Positions 8,098 to 15,899 of a stretch of DNA of 64,000 nt are shown here, piece by piece (the first letter of the stretch is position 1; each line of letters opens with the position of its first letter). The notes under the pieces are model-generated. The model had not been told where the DNA came from and ran no database searches. It saw only the letters and a program-made list of their open reading frames with translations. The DNA is from Streptomyces flavofungini. Lineage in GTDB: Bacteria; Actinomycetota; Actinomycetes; Streptomycetales; Streptomycetaceae. The stretch lies in the NCBI RefSeq assembly GCF_014650815.1, contig NZ_BMVR01000018.1, forward strand, positions 1 through 64,000, written 5' to 3'. The translations under genes and the position numbers were made by a program.

Positions 8098-8765
8098 TCG
8101 TTCCGGTCCGGTCCGGGGCGCGCGGTGAGCGCCAGGCTCTCCGGCACGGCCGCGCTCGCACGCCGGAACGCGGCGGCGAGACCGGCCCGCTCGGGCGCGG
8201 GCGCACCGCCCGTCCAAGCGTCCAGGCCGCGGTGCCAGGCGGCCACGAGCAGGTCCACGGCCAGACGCACGCGCACATGGTCCGGGTCGTCCGGGACGCC
8301 GCCGAGGTCGAAGCGGCGCACCACGACGGCCACGGCGGCGCGGCCGGTGCGGTCACAGAACGCGAGGCCGTGCGCGTCCATCGACGGGTTCCGCGCGGCG
8401 AGACGGCGGCTGAGCAGCACGCGCCGCGCCCACTGTTCGTCCGGCATCCGGTCGAGCGTCGTGAGCAGGACGTCGCGCAGCAGCTCGTGCAGCGGCCCGC
8501 CCTGCGGCCGCACCCGCTCCAACTCCTCCAGGAACGCCGTCCACAGGTCGTGCAGCGGCGCGCAGGCCACGTCCTCCTTGCTGGTGAACGTACGGAAGAA
8601 GGTCCGCTTGGACACCTCCACGGTGTCGCAGAGTTCGTCGAGCGTGACCCCGTCGAAGCCGCGCTCCGTGAACAGCTCCAGGGCGGTGTCGACCAGGGCC
8701 TGCCGGGTGCGGAGCTTCTTGCGCTCGCGCAGGGGGAGCGGGGCGGTGGGGCGGGCGGAGTCCAT
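8073..8765 (-). CDS. TetR-family repressor, likely of the divergent quinone oxidoreductase
   Basis: A 230-residue regulator with a standard TetR N-terminus: RTRQALVDTALELFTERGF, then the HTH (TLDELCDTVEVSKRTFFRTF) at about 36-58. The C-terminal domain is variable and the ligand cannot be read from it. ATG 8765 is chosen because the family homology begins about 15 residues in. It is divergent from the oxidoreductase at 8933, and a 17-bp palindrome (8807-8823) lies between them, so autorepression plus control of the neighbour is likely. The last codons lie inside the ilvE/tetR terminator stem. Confidence 0.9.
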   Translation of the reverse strand: MDSARPTAPLPLRERKKLRTRQALVDTALELFTERGFDGVTLDELCDTVEVSKRTFFRTFTSKEDVACAPLHDLWTAFLEELERVRPQGGPLHELLRDVLLTTLDRMPDEQWARRVLLSRRLAARNPSMDAHGLAFCDRTGRAAVAVVVRRFDLGGVPDDPDHVRVRLAVDLLVAAWHRGLDAWTGGAPAPERAGLAAAFRRASAAVPESLALTARPGPDRNDTEAGSGR

Positions 8766-8806
8766 GCGGGGAGTGTAGCTCGGTAGCCAATGCCCCTTGA
8801 TGGCTT

Positions 8807-8823
8807 GTGCCACTGAGTGGCAC
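8807..8823. promoter_or_regulatory. TetR operator palindrome
   Basis: GTGCCACT-G-AGTGGCAC is a perfect 17-bp palindrome in the 167-bp divergent region between tetR and the oxidoreductase. A second, looser inverted repeat (AGCCA-N11-TGGCT) lies just to its left, around 8784-8805. Confidence 0.7.
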
Positions 8824-8932
8824 TATGGCTGCGTCCCGGCTCGGGGCGGCAGCTGGGCAGCGCCCTGCCTGCTTCGTCGCGCCCTGCTTCGCCGTGCCTT
8901 GTTCTGTCGTGCCTGTGAAAGGTGACTTCGTC

Positions 8933-9862
8933 ATGCGTGCTCTCCTCGTCGACCCCACCGCCCCCGCCGGACTCCGTCTCGGCGCCGCGCCCGACCCCGA
9001 ACCCGCCCCGCACCAGGCGCTCGTCCGGGTCGCCGCGACCTCCCTCAACTACGGCGAGGTCGCGGGCGTCGTACCCGGCGCCGAGCCCGGGGCCGTACTC
9101 GGCTGGGACGCCGCCGGACACATCGAGCGGGCCGCCGCCGACGGCTCCGGCCCCCCGGTCGGCACCCCCGTGGTGACCCTCGGCGAGGCCGGCGGCTGGG
9201 CCGAACTCCGTGCCGTGGACACGGGGTTCATGGGTGTGGTGCCGGACGGGGCCGACCTCGGCGCCATCAGCACGATCCCCGTCGCCGGGGCGAGCGCGCT
9301 GCGCGCCCTGCACCGGGTGGGGCCCCTGCTCGGGCGGCGGATCCTGGTCACCGGGGCGACGGGCGGAGTCGGGCGGTACGCCGTGCAGCTCGCTCGGCGC
9401 GGTGGCGCGTACGTGGTCGCCTCGACCGGGGATCCGGGTGCGCGGGGGGAGTCCCTGCGGGCGCTCGGCGCGCACGCCGTCGTCGGGGACCCCGGGGAGG
9501 TCGACGTACCTCTGGACGGGGTCGTGGACCTCGTCGGCGGGCGGCAACTCGTCGCCGCTTACGAGAAGTTGGCGGCGGGTGGGGTGCTGGTCGCCGTGGG
9601 GCACTCGGGCGGGGACGACGAGCACTTCGCGCACGGGGTGCTGTACGGGGACCAGGGGCGGCACGATCGGGCGATCGTGAGCTTCCACCTGCTGGGGTGC
9701 CGTGGGCTCGGGCGGGACCTGGAGTGGCTGGCCGGGGAGGTCGCCGGGGGGCGGCTCGACGCGGGGGAGGCGTGGCGCGGGGCGTGGGGGGAGGCCGGGG
9801 CGGCGGTGGCGGCGCTGCGGGGGCGGCGGTTGCACGGGAAGGCCGTGCTGGAGGTGGGCTGA
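8933..9862 (+). CDS. Zinc-free quinone oxidoreductase / medium-chain dehydrogenase
   Basis: A 309-residue MDR-superfamily protein. LNYGEVAGVV and VLGWDAAGHIE mark the GroES-like domain. VTGATGGVGRYAVQLARR (about 138-155) is the Rossmann motif of the NADPH-dependent quinone reductase group. Zinc-ligand cysteines are absent. ATG 8933 follows GAAAGG at good spacing. The divergent TetR gene and the palindrome between them suggest that it is induced by a small hydrophobic or electrophilic compound that the enzyme removes. Confidence 0.88.
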   Translation: MRALLVDPTAPAGLRLGAAPDPEPAPHQALVRVAATSLNYGEVAGVVPGAEPGAVLGWDAAGHIERAAADGSGPPVGTPVVTLGEAGGWAELRAVDTGFMGVVPDGADLGAISTIPVAGASALRALHRVGPLLGRRILVTGATGGVGRYAVQLARRGGAYVVASTGDPGARGESLRALGAHAVVGDPGEVDVPLDGVVDLVGGRQLVAAYEKLAAGGVLVAVGHSGGDDEHFAHGVLYGDQGRHDRAIVSFHLLGCRGLGRDLEWLAGEVAGGRLDAGEAWRGAWGEAGAAVAALRGRRLHGKAVLEVG

Positions 9863-9912
9863 GGGTGCCGGGCTTGTGGTCGGTCGGTGGGCGGGTGCGG
9901 TGGGTGGGTAGG

Positions 9913-9962
9913 TTTCAGCCCCTCCGGCGTTTGAGGAGCGGGGTCTGGGGCGGAGCCCCAGG
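9913..9962. repeat. Dispersed Streptomyces intergenic repeat forming the permease 3' end
   Basis: The stretch beginning CAGCCCCTCCGGCGTTTGAG and ending in a GGGGCGGAGCCCC arm resembles a GC-rich dispersed element I recall as common between Streptomyces genes. The right part can form a hairpin. The stop codon and last 14 codons of the leftward permease lie in it. Confidence 0.6.
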
Positions 9963-11375
9963 ATCGGGAAGGGGTGCCCGCGTGCGGAGCGCGCTGCTGG
10001 GTGCGGTGGGGTACAGCGCGTAAGCGGCGCCCCCCACCACCCCCGACAGCAGGAAGCTGCAGTCCACGCCGCCCGTGAGGGGCAGCAGGGGCGCCTCCCA
10101 GGAGGGGAGGGAGACCGAGAGGAGGCCGACGCAGGCGCCCAGGGCCCAGGCGGTGGTGGCGGCGGGGTTCCAGCCGGACCGGTACCAGTAACGCCCGCCC
10201 CGGGAACGGCGGTTGAAGACCTGGAGGGCGTCGGCGTCGTACACCCCGCGGCAGCGGACGAAGCCGATGAGGGTGATCACCGCCCAGGGGGTGCCGATGG
10301 CGGTGAGGAGAAGGACGAAGGAGGTCATGGCGTCCTGCGCCGCCCAGGCGAAGTGGCCGACGAAGACGCACCCCGTGGCCACCACCGCCACGGTGTACGT
10401 GGCCCGCGCCCGCGACGCCCGCGGCACGATCGCGTCGAGGTCGAGCCCCATGGAGTACAGCATCAGCCCGGCATTGCCGACGGACCCGGCGGACGCGGCG
10501 AGGAGGAGGGGGACGAGGTACCAGCCGGGCGCCGTGGAGACCAGCGGCTCGGCGTAGTCGAGGGCCGCGCGGGCGGCGTACGCGGTGAAGGTGCCGAAGA
10601 GCTGCGGGACGAGGAGTCCGGCCGTCAGGCCGAGGCAGGTGGCGCGCAGGACGGAGCGGGGGGTGTGCCGGGCGGGGGAGACGTACCGGGTGTAGTCGCC
10701 GAGGAGGGTGATGAAGGCGATGGGCCCGGAGAGCCCCGCGGCGACGAGCGCGAGCAGCCACGTCGGCCAGAACGACCCGAGCGCGTAGCCGCCCGCGTCG
10801 GGCAGCGCGGAGGTCGTGAAGTCGGGGGCGTACGCCACCACGCCGAGGACGAGCAGGGCCGTCATGCCGACCGCGAGGATGCGGGAGAGGCGGAGCAGCA
10901 CCCGGTAGCCGTACACCGCCCCGGCCACCGTCGCCGCCGCGAGCAGCGCGTACACCAGGCTGTAGGAGAGGCCGTCCGCGGGCAGGCCGGTCAGCCGGTG
11001 CAGCGTGCCGACCATGACGTCGCCGCCGATCCAGATGGTCAGCGCGGTGTAGCCGAGGGACAGCAGGAGCCCGACGACCGAGCCGACGAGGCGGCCGCGG
11101 ACACCGAACTGCGCGCCCGACGACGTCGACAGGTTCGTCGCCGTCCGCAGGGACACGAGCGCGAGCGGCGCCGTCAGCGCCGTGCCGATCAGCGTGCCCG
11201 CCACCACCGCGCTCACCGACTGCCAGAAGCCGAGGCCGAACGACGCCGGCAGCCAGCCGAAGATGATCACTCCGAGGCAGAGGTTGGAGCCGAGGAGGAT
11301 CGAGATCACGTCCCGGGGACCGCTGGTGCGTTCCTCTTCGGGGATGGTGTCGACTCCGCGCTGTTCTATCGGCAT
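9915..11375 (-). CDS. NCS1-family nucleobase/cytosine-type permease
   Basis: A 486-residue protein with about 12 hydrophobic segments. The N-terminus has the NCS1 pattern: SGPRDVISILLGSNLCLGV, then WLPASFGLGFWQS, and a later segment reading GDYTRYVSP. The family imports purines, pyrimidines, hydantoins, allantoin or related ureides by Na+ or H+ symport. It is divergent from the ureAB-ureC-aguA operon, with a palindrome between them, which suggests uptake of that operon's substrate. The last 14 residues (GAPPQTPLLKRRRG) come from the dispersed repeat, so the native C-terminus may have been replaced. Confidence 0.88.
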   Translation of the reverse strand: MPIEQRGVDTIPEEERTSGPRDVISILLGSNLCLGVIIFGWLPASFGLGFWQSVSAVVAGTLIGTALTAPLALVSLRTATNLSTSSGAQFGVRGRLVGSVVGLLLSLGYTALTIWIGGDVMVGTLHRLTGLPADGLSYSLVYALLAAATVAGAVYGYRVLLRLSRILAVGMTALLVLGVVAYAPDFTTSALPDAGGYALGSFWPTWLLALVAAGLSGPIAFITLLGDYTRYVSPARHTPRSVLRATCLGLTAGLLVPQLFGTFTAYAARAALDYAEPLVSTAPGWYLVPLLLAASAGSVGNAGLMLYSMGLDLDAIVPRASRARATYTVAVVATGCVFVGHFAWAAQDAMTSFVLLLTAIGTPWAVITLIGFVRCRGVYDADALQVFNRRSRGGRYWYRSGWNPAATTAWALGACVGLLSVSLPSWEAPLLPLTGGVDCSFLLSGVVGGAAYALYPTAPSSALRTRAPLPDPGAPPQTPLLKRRRG

Positions 11376-11436
11376 GGGGCTGCCCCTGACGCTCGCTCGA
11401 ATCGTTCTTCGGTATTTGAGTGCCGTTCAATGTGAA

Positions 11437-11451
11437 GGACGCATTGCGTCC
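11437..11451. promoter_or_regulatory. Operator palindrome between permease and urease-like operon
   Basis: GGACGCA-T-TGCGTCC is a perfect 15-bp palindrome in the 186-bp divergent region. It is about 110 bp before ureAB and 62 bp before the permease start. The TetR encoded last in the ureAB operon is the natural candidate to bind it and control both directions. Confidence 0.55.
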
Positions 11452-11461
11452 GCGTCAATGG

Positions 11462-11490
11462 TTTCGGTCTGGGCAGTTGCCGTTTAGAGT
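11462..11490 (+). promoter_or_regulatory. Candidate promoter for ureAB
   Basis: TAGAGT at 11485-11490 matches the Streptomyces -10 consensus. A weak -35 (TTTCGG, 11462-11467) lies 17 bp upstream. This predicts a 5' leader of about 65 bases before GTG 11562. Confidence 0.4.
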
Positions 11491-11561
11491 GATGTTCTAA
11501 GTGGTCGGCCCGGAACGTCCGGGTCCGGACCCGGTGACCCACGGATGCGAGGAGTGGCGGC

Positions 11562-12386
11562 GTGCGCCTGACCCCCACGGAACGCGACCGGCTGCTGCTC
11601 TTCGGCGCCGCCGAGCTCGCCAGGGCCCGCAGGGCGCGCGGCCTGCGGCTGAACGTCCCCGAGGCGACCGCCCTGATCGCCGACACGGTCTGCGAGGCCG
11701 CCCGTGACGGGGCCCGGCTCGCCGAGGCCGTCGAGCGGGCGCGGTCCGTGCTCGGCCCCGACGACGTGCTGCCCGGTGTCGCGGACGTCGTCACCGAGGT
11801 GCATGTGGAGGCCGTGTTCGACGACGGCTCGCGGCTCGCCGTGGTCGCCGATCCGATCGGTGGCGGCTCCCTCGGCCCGGACGCCCCCGGCGCGCTGCGG
11901 CCCGCCCCGGCCACACCGGAGCGCGTACCCGTCGTGACCGTGTCCGTGCACAACACGGCGACCGTGCCCGTCAGCGTGACCTCGCACTTCCACTTCTTCG
12001 AGGTCAACCCGCGCCTCGACTTCGACCGCGCCGCCGCCTACGGCATGCGGCTCGCCGTCCCGGCCGGCTCCTCCCTGCGCTTCGGGCCCGGCGAGCGCGT
12101 CGAGGCCGGGCTCGTGCCCATCGGCGGCGCGCGCGTCGCCATCGGCTTCGCCGGTCTTGTCGACGGGCCCCTCGACGCGCCGGGCGCGCGGGACGAGGCG
12201 CTGCGCAGGGCGGTGGCCTGCGGCTACCTCGGGGCGAACACCGCCGAGGCCGGTGTGAGCGCCGCTGAGGTCGCCCCGAGCACCCCTGAGGTCGCCCCGA
12301 GCACCCCTGAGGTCGCCCCGAGCACCCCTGAGGTCGACCCGAGCACCCCTGAGGTCGCCCCGAGCACCCCTGAGGAGGGCGCGTGA
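11562..12386 (+). CDS. ureAB: Fused urease gamma-beta subunit (UreA-UreB type) with repeat tail
   Basis: Residues 1-100 are a UreA gamma domain (RLTPTERDRLLLF, GLRLNVPEA, AARDG, LPGV). Residues about 110-225 are a UreB beta domain (TVSVHNTATVPVSVTSHFHFFEVN, AAYGMRLAVPAGSSLRFGPGE). Such fusions occur in other ureases and form the scaffold around the alpha subunit. The last 40 residues are unusual: five EVAPSTP units (one EVDPSTP) and EEGA. GTG 11562 follows CGAGGAGTGG. The stop overlaps the ureC start by one base (TGATG), implying translational coupling. No ureEFGD accessory genes are present in the window. Confidence 0.93.
   Translation: MRLTPTERDRLLLFGAAELARARRARGLRLNVPEATALIADTVCEAARDGARLAEAVERARSVLGPDDVLPGVADVVTEVHVEAVFDDGSRLAVVADPIGGGSLGPDAPGALRPAPATPERVPVVTVSVHNTATVPVSVTSHFHFFEVNPRLDFDRAAAYGMRLAVPAGSSLRFGPGERVEAGLVPIGGARVAIGFAGLVDGPLDAPGARDEALRRAVACGYLGANTAEAGVSAAEVAPSTPEVAPSTPEVAPSTPEVDPSTPEVAPSTPEEGA
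12267..12371 (+). repeat. 21-bp tandem repeat, five copies, in the ureAB tail
   Basis: Units start at 12267, 12288, 12309, 12330 and 12351. The fourth differs by one base (GAC for GCC). Each encodes EVAPSTP in frame, so copy-number changes lengthen or shorten the tail without breaking the frame. Confidence 0.9.
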
Positions 12387-14068
12387 TGGACCCCTACGAG
12401 TACGCCTCCGTGCACGGCCCGCGCGCCGGGGACCGAGTCGTCCTCGGTGACTCCGGCCTGGTCGTCCGGGTCGAGTCCGACGCGCAGCTGGCGGGGGACG
12501 AGTTCCTGGCCGGGTTCGGCAAGACGGCCCGCGACGGGCTGCACCTGAAGGCCGCCGCCGTGCGCGAGACCTGCGATGTCGTCATCAGCAACGTCCTCGT
12601 CATCGACGCCGTGCTGGGGATCCGGAAGGTGTCGATCGGCATCCGGGAGGGGCGCATCCACGCCATCGGGCGGGCCGGGAATCCGGACACCCTGGACGGG
12701 GTGGACGTCGTCGTCGGCACCGGGACCTCCATCGTGTCCGGCGAGGGGCTGATCGCCACCGCCGGTGCCGTGGACACCCACGTCCATCTCCTGTCGCCGC
12801 GCATCATGGAGGCCTCCCTCGCCTCCGGCGTCACCACCGTCATCGGCCAGGAGTTCGGGCCGGTGTGGGGTGTCGGGGTCAACTCGCCGTGGGCGCTGCG
12901 GCACGCGTTCAACGCTTTCGACGCCTGGCCGGTCAACATCGGCTTCCTCGGGCGCGGTTCGTCCTCCAACGAGGCTCCGCTGATCGAGGCGCTCGCGGAG
13001 GGCGGGGCGTCCGGCTTCAAGGTGCACGAGGACATGGGGGCCCATACCCGCGCCCTGGACACGGCGTTGCGGGTCGCCGAGGAGTACGACGTCCAAGTCG
13101 CCCTGCACAGCGACGGGTTGAACGAGTGCCTGTCGGTCGAGGACACCCTGAGCGTCCTCGACGGGCGGACCATCCACGCCTTCCACATCGAGGGGTGCGG
13201 CGGCGGGCACGTCCCCAACGTCCTGAAGATGGCGGGCGTCCCGAACGTCATCGGGTCGTCCACCAATCCCACGCTGCCCTTCGGCCGGGACGCCGTCGCC
13301 GAGCACTACGGCATGATCGTGTCCGTCCACGACCTGAAGACGGACCTGCCCGGCGACGCCGCCATGGCCCGCGACCGCATCCGCGCCGGGACCATGGGCG
13401 CCGAAGACGTCCTGCACGACCTCGGCGCCATCGGGATCACGTCCTCCGACGCGCAGGGCATGGGGCGGGCCGGTGAGACCGTCCGCCGGACCTTCGCGAT
13501 GGCCGGGAAGATGAAGGCCGAGCTGGGGCCGATGGAAGGGGACGGGCCGCACGACGACAACGGGCGGGTGCTGCGGTACGTCGCAAAGCTGACCATCAAC
13601 CCCGCCCTCGCCCACGGCCTCGCCCACGAGATCGGCTCCATCGAGGTCGGCAAGCTCGCCGACATCGTGCTGTGGCGACCCGAGTTCTTCGGCGCCAAGC
13701 CGCAGCTCGTGCTGAAGTCGGGCTTCCCGGCGTACGGCGTCGTCGGCGACCCCAACGCCGCCACCGACACCTGCGAACCCCTCGTCCTCGGCCCGCAGTT
13801 CGGGGCGTACGGCGCCACACCCGCCGACATCTCCGTGGCGTTCGTCGCCGGGGCCGCCGTCGAGCAGGGCAACGACCGGATGCCCACCCGGCGCCGCCGC
13901 GTCGCCGTGCGCGGCACCCGCGGCATCGGCCCCGCCGACCTGCGCCTGAACTCCCGCACCGGCGCCGTCGACGTCGACCAGCGCACCGGCCTGGTCAGCC
14001 TCGACGGCGACCCGCTGCGCTCGGCACCCGCCGACTCCGTCTCCCTCAACCGCCTGTACTTCCTGTGA
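12386..14068 (+). CDS. ureC: Urease-like alpha subunit (UreC homologue) with altered flap
   Basis: A 560-residue metal-dependent amidohydrolase aligned by eye to UreC. The nickel and catalytic residues are kept: His132 and His134 (DTHVH), the carbamylated lysine Lys212 (GFKVHED), His214, His241 (ALHSD), His275 (GGGHVPN), Arg331 and Asp355 (SSDAQGMG). The mobile flap differs. The usual V-C-H-H is V314-H315-D316 here, so the flap cysteine is Val and the catalytic histidine remains. It should therefore bind a binuclear centre but may prefer something other than free urea. Either GTG 12383 or ATG 12386 can start it. Gene order ureAB-ureC-aguA suggests a ureido substrate. Confidence 0.9.
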   Translation: MDPYEYASVHGPRAGDRVVLGDSGLVVRVESDAQLAGDEFLAGFGKTARDGLHLKAAAVRETCDVVISNVLVIDAVLGIRKVSIGIREGRIHAIGRAGNPDTLDGVDVVVGTGTSIVSGEGLIATAGAVDTHVHLLSPRIMEASLASGVTTVIGQEFGPVWGVGVNSPWALRHAFNAFDAWPVNIGFLGRGSSSNEAPLIEALAEGGASGFKVHEDMGAHTRALDTALRVAEEYDVQVALHSDGLNECLSVEDTLSVLDGRTIHAFHIEGCGGGHVPNVLKMAGVPNVIGSSTNPTLPFGRDAVAEHYGMIVSVHDLKTDLPGDAAMARDRIRAGTMGAEDVLHDLGAIGITSSDAQGMGRAGETVRRTFAMAGKMKAELGPMEGDGPHDDNGRVLRYVAKLTINPALAHGLAHEIGSIEVGKLADIVLWRPEFFGAKPQLVLKSGFPAYGVVGDPNAATDTCEPLVLGPQFGAYGATPADISVAFVAGAAVEQGNDRMPTRRRRVAVRGTRGIGPADLRLNSRTGAVDVDQRTGLVSLDGDPLRSAPADSVSLNRLYFL

Positions 14069-14079
14069 GGACCGCTGCC

Positions 14080-15102
14080 ATGACCTTCCGCATGCCCGCC
14101 GAGTGGGCCCCGCACGACCGCACGTGGATGGCCTGGCCGGGACCGAACGTGACCTTCGACGACCCCGAGGGCCTCGCGGAGTCCCGCCGCGCGTGGGCCG
14201 CGGTGGCCCGCGCCGTGCGCCGCTTCGAACCGGTCACCGTCGTCTGCGGGCCCGGGCAGTCCACGGCGGCCCGGGAACTCCTCGGCCCGGACGTCGAGTT
14301 GGTGGAGCGCGAGCTCGACGACGCCTGGATGCGGGACATCGGCCCGACCTTCGTCACCGACGGCGCCGGGCGGCTCGGCGCCGTGGACTGGACGTTCAAC
14401 GGCTGGGGCGCGCAGGAGTGGGCGAGCTGGGAGCACGACGCGAAGATCGCCCGCCAGGTCGCGGACCTCGCGGGCGCCGAGACGCACTCCTCGCCGCTGG
14501 TCAACGAGGGCGGCGGCATCCACGTCGACGGTGAGGGCACCGTGCTCCTCACCGACACCGTGCAGCTCGGCCCCGAACGCAACCCCGGCTGGACCAGGGA
14601 GCAGGTCGAGGCGGAGATGCACGCCCGCATCGGCACCCGCAAGGCCCTGTGGCTGCCGCGCGGCCTCACCGCCGACTACCCGGGGCACGGCTTCGGCACC
14701 CTCGGCCACGTCGACATCGTGGCCGCGTTCGCCGCCCCCGGCGTCGTCCTCGTGCACTCCCAGGCGGACCCCGCCCACCCGGACTTCGAGGTCAGCCGCG
14801 AGGTCATCGGCGTACTGAAGGGACAGACGGACGCCCGCGGCCGCACCCTGGAGATCGTCGAGGTGCCCGCGCCGACCGGCCTCGCCGACGACGACGGCTG
14901 GGTCGACCACTCGTACATCAACCACTATCTGTGCAACGGCGGTGTCGTCCTGTGCGCCTTCGACGACCCGCACGACGAGCTGGCCGCGGGCATCTTCCGG
15001 CGGCTGTTCCCCCGGCGGACCGTCACCCTCGTGGACGCCCGTACGATCTTTGCCGGGGGTGGTGGCATCCACTGCATCACCCAGCAGCAGCCAAGGATCT
15101 AG
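14080..15102 (+). CDS. aguA: Agmatine deiminase
   Basis: A 340-residue guanidino-group-modifying enzyme that converts agmatine to N-carbamoylputrescine and ammonia. WMAWPG near the start, WMRDIGPTF, NEGGGIHVDGEG, LGHVDIVAAF and a C-terminal GGGGIHCITQQQP are the expected blocks. The nucleophile is Cys332. It starts 11 bases after ureC with TGAGGA as ribosome site, so it is in the same transcript. Its product is a mono-substituted urea, which makes the preceding urease-like subunit a plausible next enzyme. An arginine-derived guanidino compound other than agmatine cannot be excluded. Confidence 0.92.
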   Translation: MTFRMPAEWAPHDRTWMAWPGPNVTFDDPEGLAESRRAWAAVARAVRRFEPVTVVCGPGQSTAARELLGPDVELVERELDDAWMRDIGPTFVTDGAGRLGAVDWTFNGWGAQEWASWEHDAKIARQVADLAGAETHSSPLVNEGGGIHVDGEGTVLLTDTVQLGPERNPGWTREQVEAEMHARIGTRKALWLPRGLTADYPGHGFGTLGHVDIVAAFAAPGVVLVHSQADPAHPDFEVSREVIGVLKGQTDARGRTLEIVEVPAPTGLADDDGWVDHSYINHYLCNGGVVLCAFDDPHDELAAGIFRRLFPRRTVTLVDARTIFAGGGGIHCITQQQPRI

Positions 15103-15117
15103 CAGCCGGAGTACGAC

Positions 15118-15735
15118 GTGGCCGAAGCGCGCGCCCAGCGAAGCGCACGCAAGAACGCGCCCCCGCGCGAAGACGTGCTCGCGACGGCCATGGAGATGAT
15201 CGCCGCCCACGGCCTGGAGCAGCTCACCATGGCCGCGCTCGGCCGCGAGGTCGGCATGAGCAGCGGCCATCTCCTCTACTACTTCGGCTCCAAGGACGAG
15301 CTGCTCCTGCGCACCCTGGAGTGGAGCGAGGGGCGGCTCGGCGCCGAGCGCGGACGGCTGCTCGCCCGGCCGGGACCGGCCCGCGCGCGCCTCGACGCGT
15401 ACGTCGAGCTGTACGTCCCCGACGGGCATCGCGACCCGCACTGGATCCTCTGGCTGGAGGTGTGGAACCGGTCGCTGGACGCGGACGAGCAGGGGCGCGA
15501 CCGGCAGGCCGCCATCGAGGGCTCCTGGCACCGGGACCTGGTGGCGCTGCTCGCCGAGGGCGTCTCGCGCGGGGAGTTCCGGGCCGTCGACGCCGACCGG
15601 TACGCGGCCCGGCTCCGGGCGCTGCTCGACGGCTTCTCCATCCATGTGGCGATCGGCCTGCGCGGCACCGGACGGGACCAAGTCCTCGCGCACGCAAGGG
15701 AGTTCCTGGACGAAACGCTGGCTCCGCAGGGGTAG
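15118..15735 (+). CDS. TetR-family regulator, last gene of the ureAB-ureC-aguA operon
   Basis: A 205-residue regulator starting at GTG 15118, 15 bases after aguA. The HTH is in LTMAALGREVGMSSGHLLYYF (about 37-57), followed by the BetI-like GSKDELLLRTLEW. The C-terminal half resembles polyamine- and choline-responsive TetR members in outline (DPHWILWLEVWNRSL). As part of the operon it probably autoregulates through the palindrome at 11437-11451. A polyamine or guanidine ligand is an inference from context only. Confidence 0.87.
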   Translation: MAEARAQRSARKNAPPREDVLATAMEMIAAHGLEQLTMAALGREVGMSSGHLLYYFGSKDELLLRTLEWSEGRLGAERGRLLARPGPARARLDAYVELYVPDGHRDPHWILWLEVWNRSLDADEQGRDRQAAIEGSWHRDLVALLAEGVSRGEFRAVDADRYAARLRALLDGFSIHVAIGLRGTGRDQVLAHAREFLDETLAPQG

Positions 15736-15899
15736 GTGCCGCGCCCACGGACGCCTGAAGGGGCGTCCAGGTTGTACGTACTCCTGCGGATTGCGGGGCG
15801 CGGGAGAAAGCGCTTGTATCCCGGTGGGCCCTCGGCGCCGGGCCGGGGGAGGTGCGCCCGCGGCAGCACGGGCGCGCCGAGGGGATTCCGGGGGGAATC

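Noticed and set aside
11447..11470. GlnR nitrogen-control box near GTCAATGGTTTCGG before the urease-like operon.
   Set aside because: Only a loose match to the a-site/b-site pattern, without a second half site at the right distance.
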